A stretch of 53,554 nucleotides of DNA from Ruminococcus sp. GTDB lineage: Bacteria > Bacillota > Clostridia > Oscillospirales > Ruminococcaceae. The DNA lies in contig NZ_DXUU01000016.1 of assembly GCF_019417665.1 (NCBI RefSeq), positions 1-53,554 of the forward strand, in the 5' to 3' direction. Below the pieces are notes generated by a model. It did not search any database and was not told where the DNA came from. It was given only the letters and a program-made list of their open reading frames with translations. The translations under genes and the position numbers were made by a program. This document shows, in pieces, positions 41,529-48,704 of this stretch; the stretch's first letter is position 1; each line of letters begins with the position of its first letter.

Positions 41529-41847
41529 AAATGTAGAAAAGGTTTTGCGTAAATTTACCCTTTGATTTTATTATAGTTTTATTACATTAATGAATCGACG
41601 GTTTTTTTATGAATAAATATTTTTTATTTGCAAACTTATTATGATATGATAAATTGAATTGCCTTCGATGGTGAAATGGGCTTGTCGATATCACGGATTA
41701 ACTATTGAGATCTATCAAAAATCTATAAAATGCGTAACGATTTTCGGATGGCTAATAGATCTAATTTTTATTTACATGTCAACTTCAGACAATACTATAT
41801 AAGGATGAAATATGCCATCTAAAAATTTTATTTTAATGCATTGTTTA
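41529..41847. other. AT-rich gap upstream of the dockerin operon
   Basis: No gene. It should carry the minus-strand promoter of the dockerin pair; a TATAAT-like box is present on the minus strand near 41569-41574, without a convincing -35 box. Nothing else stands out. Confidence 0.4.
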
Positions 41848-42432
41848 TTAGACGTTTTTTTTATGCTTTTTCTTCTTTTTCCGTACCGAGTCCCCGAAAT
41901 TCCCCAGCTTGCGTCCCAGGGAAAAATATTCCCCATGGGCATACGCCATGAGACCGCATTGCTGGAGGTTTAGTTTCCCCTTGCTGTCCAGATACTTTTC
42001 GTCCACATTGACCCCGGTGATCTCCGCTTCAAAAACTGTATGGGTGCCCATTTCCTTCGTGTCTGTCACACGGCATTCCAGATTCACGGGGCATTCTGCG
42101 ATCAGCGGTGCCTGAACCGTTTGTGCCGGCTCTGGTGTCAGGTGACAGACCGCAAATTTATCCACATCTTTGCCGCTGCGCACACCGCAGAAGTCCGTTG
42201 CCTGCATCATGGCGGAGGTGGGGAGGTTGATAACGAATTCACGGTGTTCCATGATGATGCCGTAGGAATACCGTGTGGGACGAACGGAAATATATGTCAT
42301 AGGCGGATGCGTTGCCAGAACGCCTGTCCATGCCACAGTCAGAACGTTGTGAGATTCCATCGTGCCGCAGGTGACCAGGGTGGGCGGTACGGGTGCCAGC
42401 AGAACGCTGCCTTTCCAGTGCTGTTTTGCCAT
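41848..42432 (-). CDS. Flavin reductase family protein
   Basis: A 194-residue protein of the flavin reductase-like (FMN-binding split barrel) family, starting MAKQHWKGSVLLAPVPPTLV at 42432 with GAGAAAGG before it. TYISVRPTRYSYGIIMEHREF and EFVINLPT are the family's FMN-binding stretches. The C-terminus is an odd poly-lysine tail (RKKKKKHKKNV). The physiological electron partner is unknown. It is transcribed divergently from the esterase gene from a consensus promoter. Confidence 0.88.
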   Translation of the reverse strand: MAKQHWKGSVLLAPVPPTLVTCGTMESHNVLTVAWTGVLATHPPMTYISVRPTRYSYGIIMEHREFVINLPTSAMMQATDFCGVRSGKDVDKFAVCHLTPEPAQTVQAPLIAECPVNLECRVTDTKEMGTHTVFEAEITGVNVDEKYLDSKGKLNLQQCGLMAYAHGEYFSLGRKLGNFGDSVRKKKKKHKKNV

Positions 42433-42496
42433 TATTTTTCGACCTTTCTCCGGAATGTATCGGATTTTTGTGTGGTGTTGTCTTTGATCTTTTGGT

Positions 42497-42525
42497 ATTG
42501 TATCATGTGCGAGAGGGAATGTCAA
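42497..42525 (-). promoter_or_regulatory. Consensus promoter of the flavin reductase gene
   Basis: Minus strand TTGACA (42525-42520), 17-base spacer, TACAAT (42502-42497). Confidence 0.88.
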
Positions 42526-42533
42526 CCGCTGCA

Positions 42534-42562
42534 TTGACATCTTTCAGAAAACCTTGTATAAT
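42534..42562 (+). promoter_or_regulatory. Consensus promoter of the esterase gene
   Basis: TTGACA (42534-42539), 17-base spacer, TATAAT (42557-42562). It stands back to back with the minus-strand promoter, with only 8 bases between the two -35 boxes. Confidence 0.9.
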
Positions 42563-42602
42563 AAACCTATCTGATTCTGAACATAGAAAGGCGGATCTGA
42601 AA

Positions 42603-44132
42603 ATGATTCATTGTTCTCCTATTTTTTCTGACCATATGATCCTGCAGCGTGACAAAAATATCGCCGTGTTCGGCACGGGAAAGCCGGGCGAGACTGTGAC
42701 TGTTTCTGTACCGGAACGAAACCGCTTTGCAGCCGAAACAGTTGCTCCCGATGGAACATGGCGTGTGACTTTGCCGCCCATGAGCGCAGGCACAGACTGC
42801 ACCCTGACTGTCAATGATCGTATTTTTACAGACGTGGCATTCGGCGAGGTCTGGCTTGCCGGCGGACAGTCCAACATGGAATTTATGCTGAAGGACGCTA
42901 AGGGCGGCGCTGAGGAACTGAAACACTGTGCAGATTCCGGCGTGCGCTGTTTCCAAGTGCCCCGGAATACCTTTGTGGATGCAGCTTATGAGAAAGAATT
43001 TCAGAACAGCTGCTGGCAGAAGGCTTCGCCGGAAGCCTGTGGCACTTGGTCGGCTGTGGCATACCTGGCGGCAAAGGAACTGGTGCGGAAGCTGGGCGTT
43101 CCCGTGGGTATTATTGGCTGTAACTTCGGCGGATCTTCCGTGAGCTGCTGGATGCCGGAGACGGATTTACAGGCACATGCCGCAGGTCATGCCTATCTGG
43201 ATGATTATCGTGAAGCGGTTCAAGGTAAGACAGATGCCGAGATGATCGCTGCCTATGACGAATATGTGGAATATCATACCGCCTGGACAAAGCGCATGGA
43301 ACAGTGCTACCAGGAGGACGGCAATATGAAGTGGGACGAAGTGATCCGCCGCTGTGGTGAAAATCGCTGGCCAGGGCCTATGGGCGTGAAAAGTCCCTAT
43401 CGTCCGGCTGGCATGTATCATACCATGCTCAAGCGTGTAGCACCCTATACCCTCCGCGGCTTTTTCTACTATCAGGGCGAAAATGATGATCATCGTCCCG
43501 ATACCTACGCCACCCTGCTGACTGTCATGATCTCTCGCTGGCGGCATGATTTTGAAGACGATTCCCTGCCCTTCCTGCTGGTGCAGCTGCCTATGTTTGC
43601 CTATGAGGACGCTCCGGAAAACGGCACCTGGAGCAAACTACGTGAAGCACAGATGCGTGTTTACCGCACAGTGAAAAATACTGGTATCGCAGTGACCCTG
43701 GACTGCGGCGAATTGGGGAATATCCATCCCACGGACAAGCATCCGGTGGGACATCGTCTGGCATTGTTGGCACGACATCTGGTATACGGCGAACGGGATC
43801 TGGCAGCATTCGGACCTATGTACCGCAGCAGCGCAGTCTCCGGGGATACCATGACCGTCTGGTTTGATCATGCACAGCAGGGCATGGAATGGCATGGCGA
43901 GCCCACAGGCTTTGAGCTTGCCGGTGCGGATGGGGTATATTATCCGGCGCAGGCAGTACTGGACGGCAATGCAGTGCACTTGACCAGCGATACAGTTCCG
44001 ACACCTTGCTTCGTGCGTTATAACTGGGTAAATTATGGTGCAGTGACCCTTTACGGCACAAATGGTATCCCGGCAGCACCGTTCCGGACAGATACGCTGA
44101 CCATGCCTTTGACAGCACCGGAATGTGAATAA
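42603..44132 (+). CDS. Sialate O-acetylesterase-like SGNH hydrolase
   Basis: A 509-residue protein of the sialate O-acetylesterase/SGNH group, from the ATG at 42603. An N-terminal beta domain (MIHCSPIFSDHMILQRDKNI) precedes the catalytic GGQSNME with the nucleophilic serine near residue 92. YYQGENDD and the late NIHPTDKHPVGHRLA (Asp/His) complete the set. No signal peptide is visible, so it is likely cytoplasmic. It would remove acetyl groups from sialic acid or plant glycans such as xylan; the substrate is not fixed by sequence. It is a monocistronic gene. Confidence 0.87.
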   Translation: MIHCSPIFSDHMILQRDKNIAVFGTGKPGETVTVSVPERNRFAAETVAPDGTWRVTLPPMSAGTDCTLTVNDRIFTDVAFGEVWLAGGQSNMEFMLKDAKGGAEELKHCADSGVRCFQVPRNTFVDAAYEKEFQNSCWQKASPEACGTWSAVAYLAAKELVRKLGVPVGIIGCNFGGSSVSCWMPETDLQAHAAGHAYLDDYREAVQGKTDAEMIAAYDEYVEYHTAWTKRMEQCYQEDGNMKWDEVIRRCGENRWPGPMGVKSPYRPAGMYHTMLKRVAPYTLRGFFYYQGENDDHRPDTYATLLTVMISRWRHDFEDDSLPFLLVQLPMFAYEDAPENGTWSKLREAQMRVYRTVKNTGIAVTLDCGELGNIHPTDKHPVGHRLALLARHLVYGERDLAAFGPMYRSSAVSGDTMTVWFDHAQQGMEWHGEPTGFELAGADGVYYPAQAVLDGNAVHLTSDTVPTPCFVRYNWVNYGAVTLYGTNGIPAAPFRTDTLTMPLTAPECE

Positions 44133-44153
44133 AATATAACCTCCCGAAGGGAT

Positions 44154-44267
44154 AGTTCCACAGGATTCCACAAAGGGGAAAGAAACTGGAAAACACAATG
44201 GATTTTCCACTGTTTCCACAGAGTTTTCCACAAATATTGCCGTCGAAAAACCGCTTTTTGTGGAAAA
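44154..44267. promoter_or_regulatory. Cluster of DnaA-box-like sites
   Basis: Six TTCCACA-type sites within 114 bases: AGTTCCACA 44154-44162, GATTCCACA 44164-44172, TTTTCCACT 44203-44211, GTTTCCACA 44212-44220, TTTTCCACA 44224-44232, and TTTTCCACA on the minus strand 44267-44259. The last two fit the relaxed DnaA consensus TTWTNCACA; the others differ from it by one or two bases. The gap 44133-44513 has no other gene-like feature apart from the MITE. Confidence 0.5.
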
Positions 44268-44320
44268 TCAGATTTTTCTTGTTTGAAGCTTTCATAAAGT
44301 GCACATACTCCTACTGAAAT

Positions 44321-44492
44321 CTAAGGTAATACCGCATAAAGATTGCATGTCAGATGAAACAAAAAGCGGAGTGAATACCCACGGGCACAAGTACTTTGTG
44401 TATTCACGAGCATTTTTGTGAAATATGACGGAAAATATGCAAGCATATGACATGCAAAGCCGTCAGGCGGTCTTTGTGCGGTGTTGCCTTAG
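44321..44492. mobile_element. 172-bp MITE-like element
   Basis: Terminal inverted repeats of about 22 bases: CTAAGGTAATACCGCATAAA at the left; the right end in reverse complement reads CTAAGGCAACACCGCACAAA. All differences are transitions. No coding capacity. The right end abuts the ribosome binding site of the next gene. A lone end of the same family lies at 39629-39657. Confidence 0.75.
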
Positions 44493-44513
44493 GGAAAATA
44501 GGAGGAAGTGCAT

Positions 44514-44762
44514 ATGGTAAAGGGCGTGCAGAAGAAGATCATTGAAGTGAATCATCCGGACAGCCTGTACTTTGAACGGGCGGTCTTTTATCTCAAGCCG
44601 GGTATCACTCAACTGCCCCAGCAGCTATCTCAGGCGGATGCAGATGCACTGCTGATGGAGGCAGCCCCGGCAAGATCCGGCAGGCGTGCCTGGCTGCGCT
44701 CTTTGCTGCTGGTGCTGCTCAGCTGTGTGGGAACGGCAGTGGTCTGCTTTTTGGTGCGGTAA
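44514..44762 (+). CDS. Small tail-anchored membrane protein, unknown
   Basis: An 82-residue protein from the ATG at 44514 with AGGAGGA at 44500-44506. The N-terminal 55 residues are soluble (VNHPDSLYFERAVFYLKPGI is a distinctive stretch), then RSGRRAWLR and one membrane segment (about 62-80). I do not recognise a family. The MITE ends just before its ribosome binding site, so its transcription may start in or beyond the element. Confidence 0.6.
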   Translation: MVKGVQKKIIEVNHPDSLYFERAVFYLKPGITQLPQQLSQADADALLMEAAPARSGRRAWLRSLLLVLLSCVGTAVVCFLVR

Positions 44763-44764
44763 TG

Positions 44765-44888
44765 GAAATTAGGAATGGTGGTATCGCCTGCAGCGATGAA
44801 TTATAAATTGCAAAATTTGAACTAATTTTAGATTCGTGAGCGCAGCGAACACCGCCATTCTTCATTCCTAACGCCTAATTCCTAATTC
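44765..44888. repeat. 124-bp inverted-repeat element
   Basis: Left part GAAATTAGGAATGGTGGTAT pairs imperfectly with the right part, whose reverse complement begins GAATTAGGAATTAGGCGTTA and then reaches AATGGCGGTGTTCGCTGCG. The right arm carries an extra partial duplication of the ATTAGGAAT unit. It is MITE-like, with no second copy in the window. Confidence 0.6.
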
Positions 44889-44934
44889 AAGAACAAAAAT
44901 TCGCAGCTTGCTTTGAAGATGCGTCAAATTACGC

Positions 44935-44963
44935 TTGTTTTTTTGCGAAAGTCATGCTATAAT
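44935..44963 (+). promoter_or_regulatory. Promoter of rlmB
   Basis: TTGTTT (44935-44940), 17-base spacer, TATAAT (44958-44963), 71 bases before rlmB. Confidence 0.75.
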
Positions 44964-45033
44964 GGAAAAGAACGTCCGGGAAAGCAGATATTTTGCAGAA
45001 CCGGACAGCATGAATGAATCCAGGAGGAACGCA

Positions 45034-45822
45034 ATGAGTCAGAAAAAATCACAGAAACACCGGACACCCCGTCCTCAGGATGTATCCGAAAACGAACGGA
45101 TCGCCGGACGGAATCCGGTATTGGAGGCATTGCGCAGCGGTGCAGCAGTGGATACCATATATGTCAGCCAGGAAAGCGGCGGTTTGCAGGAGATCATTTC
45201 TCTTGCGAAAGATCGGGGGATTCCTGTGAAGATGGTCACAGATGCAAAACTGTCTCAGCTGACCGGCGGTGCGGTGCACCAGGGCGTTGCGGCAGAAGGT
45301 GCCTGCGGGCAGTATGTCTCCCTGGAGGAACTGCTCCAGAATGCCGCAGACCGGGGCGAGCCGCCTCTGCTGGTACTCTGCGATGGTATTCAGGATCCCC
45401 ACAATCTGGGGGCAATTATCCGTACCGCAGAAGCGGCAGGCGCACACGGTGTCATTATCCCGAAACGCCGCAGTGCCTCACTGACTCTGACTGTGGGAAA
45501 GACCTCTGCCGGAGCAGCGAGCTGGCTTCCGGTGGCACGCGTTTCCAATCTGGTGGCAGCAATGGAGACACTCAAGGAACACGGCGTCTGGATCTACGGG
45601 ACAGACGCCGCCGGCACGTCCTATACAGAGACTGATTTCACCGGCGGTACAGCCTTTGTCATCGGCTCGGAGGGCTTTGGTATGAGCCGGCTGGTCAGTG
45701 AGACCTGCGATGGGATGCTGAGCTTGCCTATGCGTGGAAAGGTCAATTCCTTGAATGCTTCTGTGGCGGCAGGAATCTTTTTGTATGAAGCAGTGCGCCA
45801 GCGGATGGCGCCGGGTACATAA
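45034..45822 (+). CDS. rlmB: 23S rRNA (guanosine(2251)-2'-O)-methyltransferase RlmB
   Basis: A SpoU/TrmH-class methyltransferase of 262 residues. The ATG at 45034 has AGGAGG at 45022-45027; the frame is open further upstream without a ribosome site. The substrate-binding domain starts with IAGRNPVLEALRSGAAVDTI. The SPOUT knot motifs are CDGIQDPHNLGAIIRTAEAA, FVIGSEGFGM and LPMRGKVNSLNASVAAGIF. It 2'-O-methylates the peptidyl-transferase-region P loop of 23S rRNA, assuming the RlmB rather than TrmH-like paralogue. A 10-20 bp hairpin follows the stop at 45823-45852. Confidence 0.92.
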   Translation: MSQKKSQKHRTPRPQDVSENERIAGRNPVLEALRSGAAVDTIYVSQESGGLQEIISLAKDRGIPVKMVTDAKLSQLTGGAVHQGVAAEGACGQYVSLEELLQNAADRGEPPLLVLCDGIQDPHNLGAIIRTAEAAGAHGVIIPKRRSASLTLTVGKTSAGAASWLPVARVSNLVAAMETLKEHGVWIYGTDAAGTSYTETDFTGGTAFVIGSEGFGMSRLVSETCDGMLSLPMRGKVNSLNASVAAGIFLYEAVRQRMAPGT

Positions 45823-45866
45823 GAGCCTATCCCTGTTTTCAGGAAACAGGCTCAACAGGAGAAACT

Positions 45867-48344
45867 ATGGCAGATCATAAATTTACATTAGAAGAGATCC
45901 TCAATGAATACAGCGCTGATGGGAAACGTTCCGGTATTCGTCGGACGGAGGAACAGCCCCTTTCCCATGGTACGCTGGAGACAGAGAAGCTGGTGGAAGT
46001 GGCAACTTCAAACCGTCCGCTGCATCAGGTAAATTCTAGCTATCGTGCAGTGGTTCCGGAGGAATCTCAGGAGGGACAGGAGGATCTGGTGGATATCAAG
46101 TCCACTATTTCTCATATTAAGGCGAACAAAGCTGCGCAGGCGGCACGGTATGAATCGGCAGCACCGGTACTCCGGGAACGCTTTCCCACACAGCAGCTGC
46201 GCCGGGAAAATGTATCCTTTGTCAATGCCGCCGGAGCGAAAAACTATAATGCTGCTTATCTGGAAAGCAGCGACGAAGCCTATGACGGTGCTGTGAAGCT
46301 CCTGGAACCGGAAGGGGAGATGCCTTTTGATGGGGAAAAGCATCGTCCCAGCATCCGGCAGATGCAGGATTCCACTCGTGCGAAGGAAAAAAGCCGAAAA
46401 AGACGACGCAGAACGGCAGATGTATCTTACGCCAAGGAATCTGTGACCGGCGAGTTTCAGCGTGTCAGCGGATTTGACACCGGCGAACAAGCGCCTTCTT
46501 CCCGGCGGCGCTGGGAAGAAGATCAGGGGTATTATTATCAGGAAAATCAGGAAACTGGAAAATTTCGTGCCATTCGTCAGCGTGTGCGCAGTCACTCTTT
46601 CGGCGAGGATGTCCAGAAACAGAAACCGGACGATCTGGAAGCCATTCGGAAAAATCTGAACAGTCTGCGAAATGTGGTATTTTTCCGTTTCCTCGCCCTG
46701 TTGCTCCTGACGCTCTTGGGCGGTATTATGGCGCTGAGCGAGACGGTAGGCGGCGGTGCACTAACTCAGTTGCTGACGCCACGTGGTTATGCCATTGCAC
46801 AGCTGCTTCTGGCTGCAATTGGTCTGGGTGTGGCTTTTCCCACAGTCAAAAACGGATTGTGGAATTTTCTGCGTTTTCATGCGGATAGCGACAGCATGGC
46901 AGTGCTGCCCCTTCTGCCGGCAATGGCAGGGGCGGTCTGTGCAGTCATTTCCCCGTCAGTGCTGGCAGCGGAAACGGTGCATCTCTATGTGCCCTGCGCT
47001 CTGATGGCACTGTTCTGCAATGCCGTCGGACGGCTTCTGGTGGTGCGGCGTGCTTTGCGCAACTGCAATGTGATCTCCCGTACCGGGCAGAAACGTGTAC
47101 TCTCCTATGTTTCCCAGGAGGAAACGGCAGAGTTGTTGACACGGGGCGTGCTCAACGATTTTCCTATTGTGACGTCGGTGCGCAAGGCAGATTCTCTCTG
47201 TGATATCCTGCGTTATACGTATTCCACAGATATAGCAGATGCCCTATGCCGTCCCATGACGCCGGTCTGCGCCGGGATCGCACTGGTAGTGGCAGTGGGT
47301 ATGACGCTGATCCGCATGGGCACATCTTTCAACATGCTCTGGCTGAGTTTTCTTCTCTCGGTATTGACGATGCTCATGACAGCCGGCTGTTGTGTTGCCA
47401 GCGCATTGGTGGTCAATCTCCCTTTGGAACGAGAATCCAAAAAGGCGGCAGCTTCTGACAGTGCTATGCTGGGCTATCAAAGTGTGGATGATTTCTTTGA
47501 TACCAACGCCCTGCTGGTGGAGGCAACCGATCTGTTTCCTAATGGCTCGGTGCAGATCCAGGGAATGAAAGTGTTCTCTGGTGCAAAAATGGATGAGGTA
47601 CTGCTGGATGCCGCCAGTCTGGTGCACCATGCAGAAAGTATGCTGAAAAGTGCATTTTCGGAGATGATCCCGGATCATGAGGCACTGCGTGAAGTGGAAG
47701 AATTCGTCTGTGAGGACGGTTTGGGACTGTGCGGCTGGATCGCCAACCGCCGGGTACTCTTCGGCGGCAGGGAAATGATGGCGAATCACAATATTGAAGG
47801 ACTTCCCACGAAGACAAGGGAGGCAGAGCTTGCAGAGGGTAACGGCGATGTGCTGTATCTCTCTGTCAGCGGTGTGCTTTCCGCTATGTTTTCTATTCGC
47901 ATCACTGCTGACCCTATGGTGCGCCGGCAGATGCAGGCGCTGCGGCAGGAACGCATTGCTTTGGTGATCCGCAGCGTGGATAGTTCTGTATCCCTGCGCC
48001 GTCTGGCATCCCTGTTCGATTTTTCGGAGCATCTTATGAAGATCATTCCCACGTCTATGCACAATCTTTTTCAGCGGGAGACAGCCGATTTGGGCTGTGC
48101 CAGCGCTTCTATGACGGTGGGCGGCAAGGGTTTTGGTGCAGCCAGACTGTTGCTGGGCGCACGCCGGGTGAGACGTGCGGCAGTGATCGGTGTGATTTTG
48201 CAGATCGTATCAGCGCTTTTGGGTTTGTCTCTGGCGATGATACATATTGTTACCGGAGCCTATGAAGAGGTGACAGCGCAGTTTTTCTTTGTGTATCACC
48301 TGATTCTTACAGCGATCACAGCGCTTGCGGTGCGGATACGATGA
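45867..48344 (+). CDS. P-type-ATPase-like membrane protein lacking the catalytic motifs
   Basis: An 825-residue protein I do not recognise as a named family. Residues 1-265 are hydrophilic and probably disordered. Then come four membrane segments (about 267-392), a 70-residue cytosolic loop, two segments (about 463-525), a 245-residue cytosolic region and two more (about 770-823): the 4-A-2-PN-2 topology of P1B ATPases. Where DKTGT is expected there is FFDTNALLVEATDLF (Asp at residue 545). The membrane CPC is replaced by AGCCVASAL, the actuator loop lacks TGE, and no GDGxND occurs. EEFVCEDGLGLCGWIANRRV resembles the nucleotide-domain EGxG/HP region. It is likely a pseudo-pump. It follows rlmB in the same operon. 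Confidence 0.7.
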   Translation: MADHKFTLEEILNEYSADGKRSGIRRTEEQPLSHGTLETEKLVEVATSNRPLHQVNSSYRAVVPEESQEGQEDLVDIKSTISHIKANKAAQAARYESAAPVLRERFPTQQLRRENVSFVNAAGAKNYNAAYLESSDEAYDGAVKLLEPEGEMPFDGEKHRPSIRQMQDSTRAKEKSRKRRRRTADVSYAKESVTGEFQRVSGFDTGEQAPSSRRRWEEDQGYYYQENQETGKFRAIRQRVRSHSFGEDVQKQKPDDLEAIRKNLNSLRNVVFFRFLALLLLTLLGGIMALSETVGGGALTQLLTPRGYAIAQLLLAAIGLGVAFPTVKNGLWNFLRFHADSDSMAVLPLLPAMAGAVCAVISPSVLAAETVHLYVPCALMALFCNAVGRLLVVRRALRNCNVISRTGQKRVLSYVSQEETAELLTRGVLNDFPIVTSVRKADSLCDILRYTYSTDIADALCRPMTPVCAGIALVVAVGMTLIRMGTSFNMLWLSFLLSVLTMLMTAGCCVASALVVNLPLERESKKAAASDSAMLGYQSVDDFFDTNALLVEATDLFPNGSVQIQGMKVFSGAKMDEVLLDAASLVHHAESMLKSAFSEMIPDHEALREVEEFVCEDGLGLCGWIANRRVLFGGREMMANHNIEGLPTKTREAELAEGNGDVLYLSVSGVLSAMFSIRITADPMVRRQMQALRQERIALVIRSVDSSVSLRRLASLFDFSEHLMKIIPTSMHNLFQRETADLGCASASMTVGGKGFGAARLLLGARRVRRAAVIGVILQIVSALLGLSLAMIHIVTGAYEEVTAQFFFVYHLILTAITALAVRIR

Positions 48345-48409
48345 GATGAAAAAGGCAAAAAAAGAAAATTTACTGTAAGTTTCTAAGAAAGGGTGCATAT
48401 CATGCTGGT

Positions 48410-48645
48410 CCAGCTGAGCACAGCTGGCGCAGGTTCAGGGCTGCGTAAGCCCTGGCAGAGTCTAGGGACAGCGTCCCTAGTCGCCGTCCGCAGACGGCGA
48501 AACACCCTGGCGCATTCTCTTGCGCCGCGGGGAATAGGGGTGAGAAAAGCGATAGCTTTTCGAGGGGAAAGCGGTCTTGTCCGCTTTCCCCTCGTGAACC
48601 ATTTTAGTAAGTTAAGCTTTGCAAACATCCCAGTGGGATGTTTGC
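48410..48645 (+). repeat. Multi-hairpin array, copy B
   Basis: Eight consecutive stems: 48410-48427 (CCAGCTG/CAGCTGG), 48436-48454 (CAGGGCT/AGCCCTG), 48462-48480 (CTAGGGAC/GTCCCTAG), 48482-48499 (CGCCGTC/GACGGCG), 48509-48526 (GGCGCA/TGCGCC), 48544-48561 (GAAAAGC/GCTTTTC), 48562-48593 (13 bp, GAGGGGAAAGCGG) and 48621-48645 (11 bp, GCAAACATCCC). Order and linkers match copy A, with one extra stem. The gap 48345-48704 has no gene. Confidence 0.88.
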
Positions 48646-48704
48646 AACGAAATATTTTTCGAATTTGTCTAAGAAAAAACTGACCCACGGAAAGGAGTCT
48701 GAAT

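Noticed and set aside
44154..44267. Replication origin
   Set aside because: DnaA-like sites are present, but there is no dnaA/dnaN, no clear AT-rich unwinding element and no gene-orientation pattern of an origin.
45823..45852. Terminator between rlmB and the P-type-like gene
   Set aside because: A stem exists (GAGCCT...AGGCTC) but no T-run follows, and the next gene starts 15 bases later, so read-through is likely.
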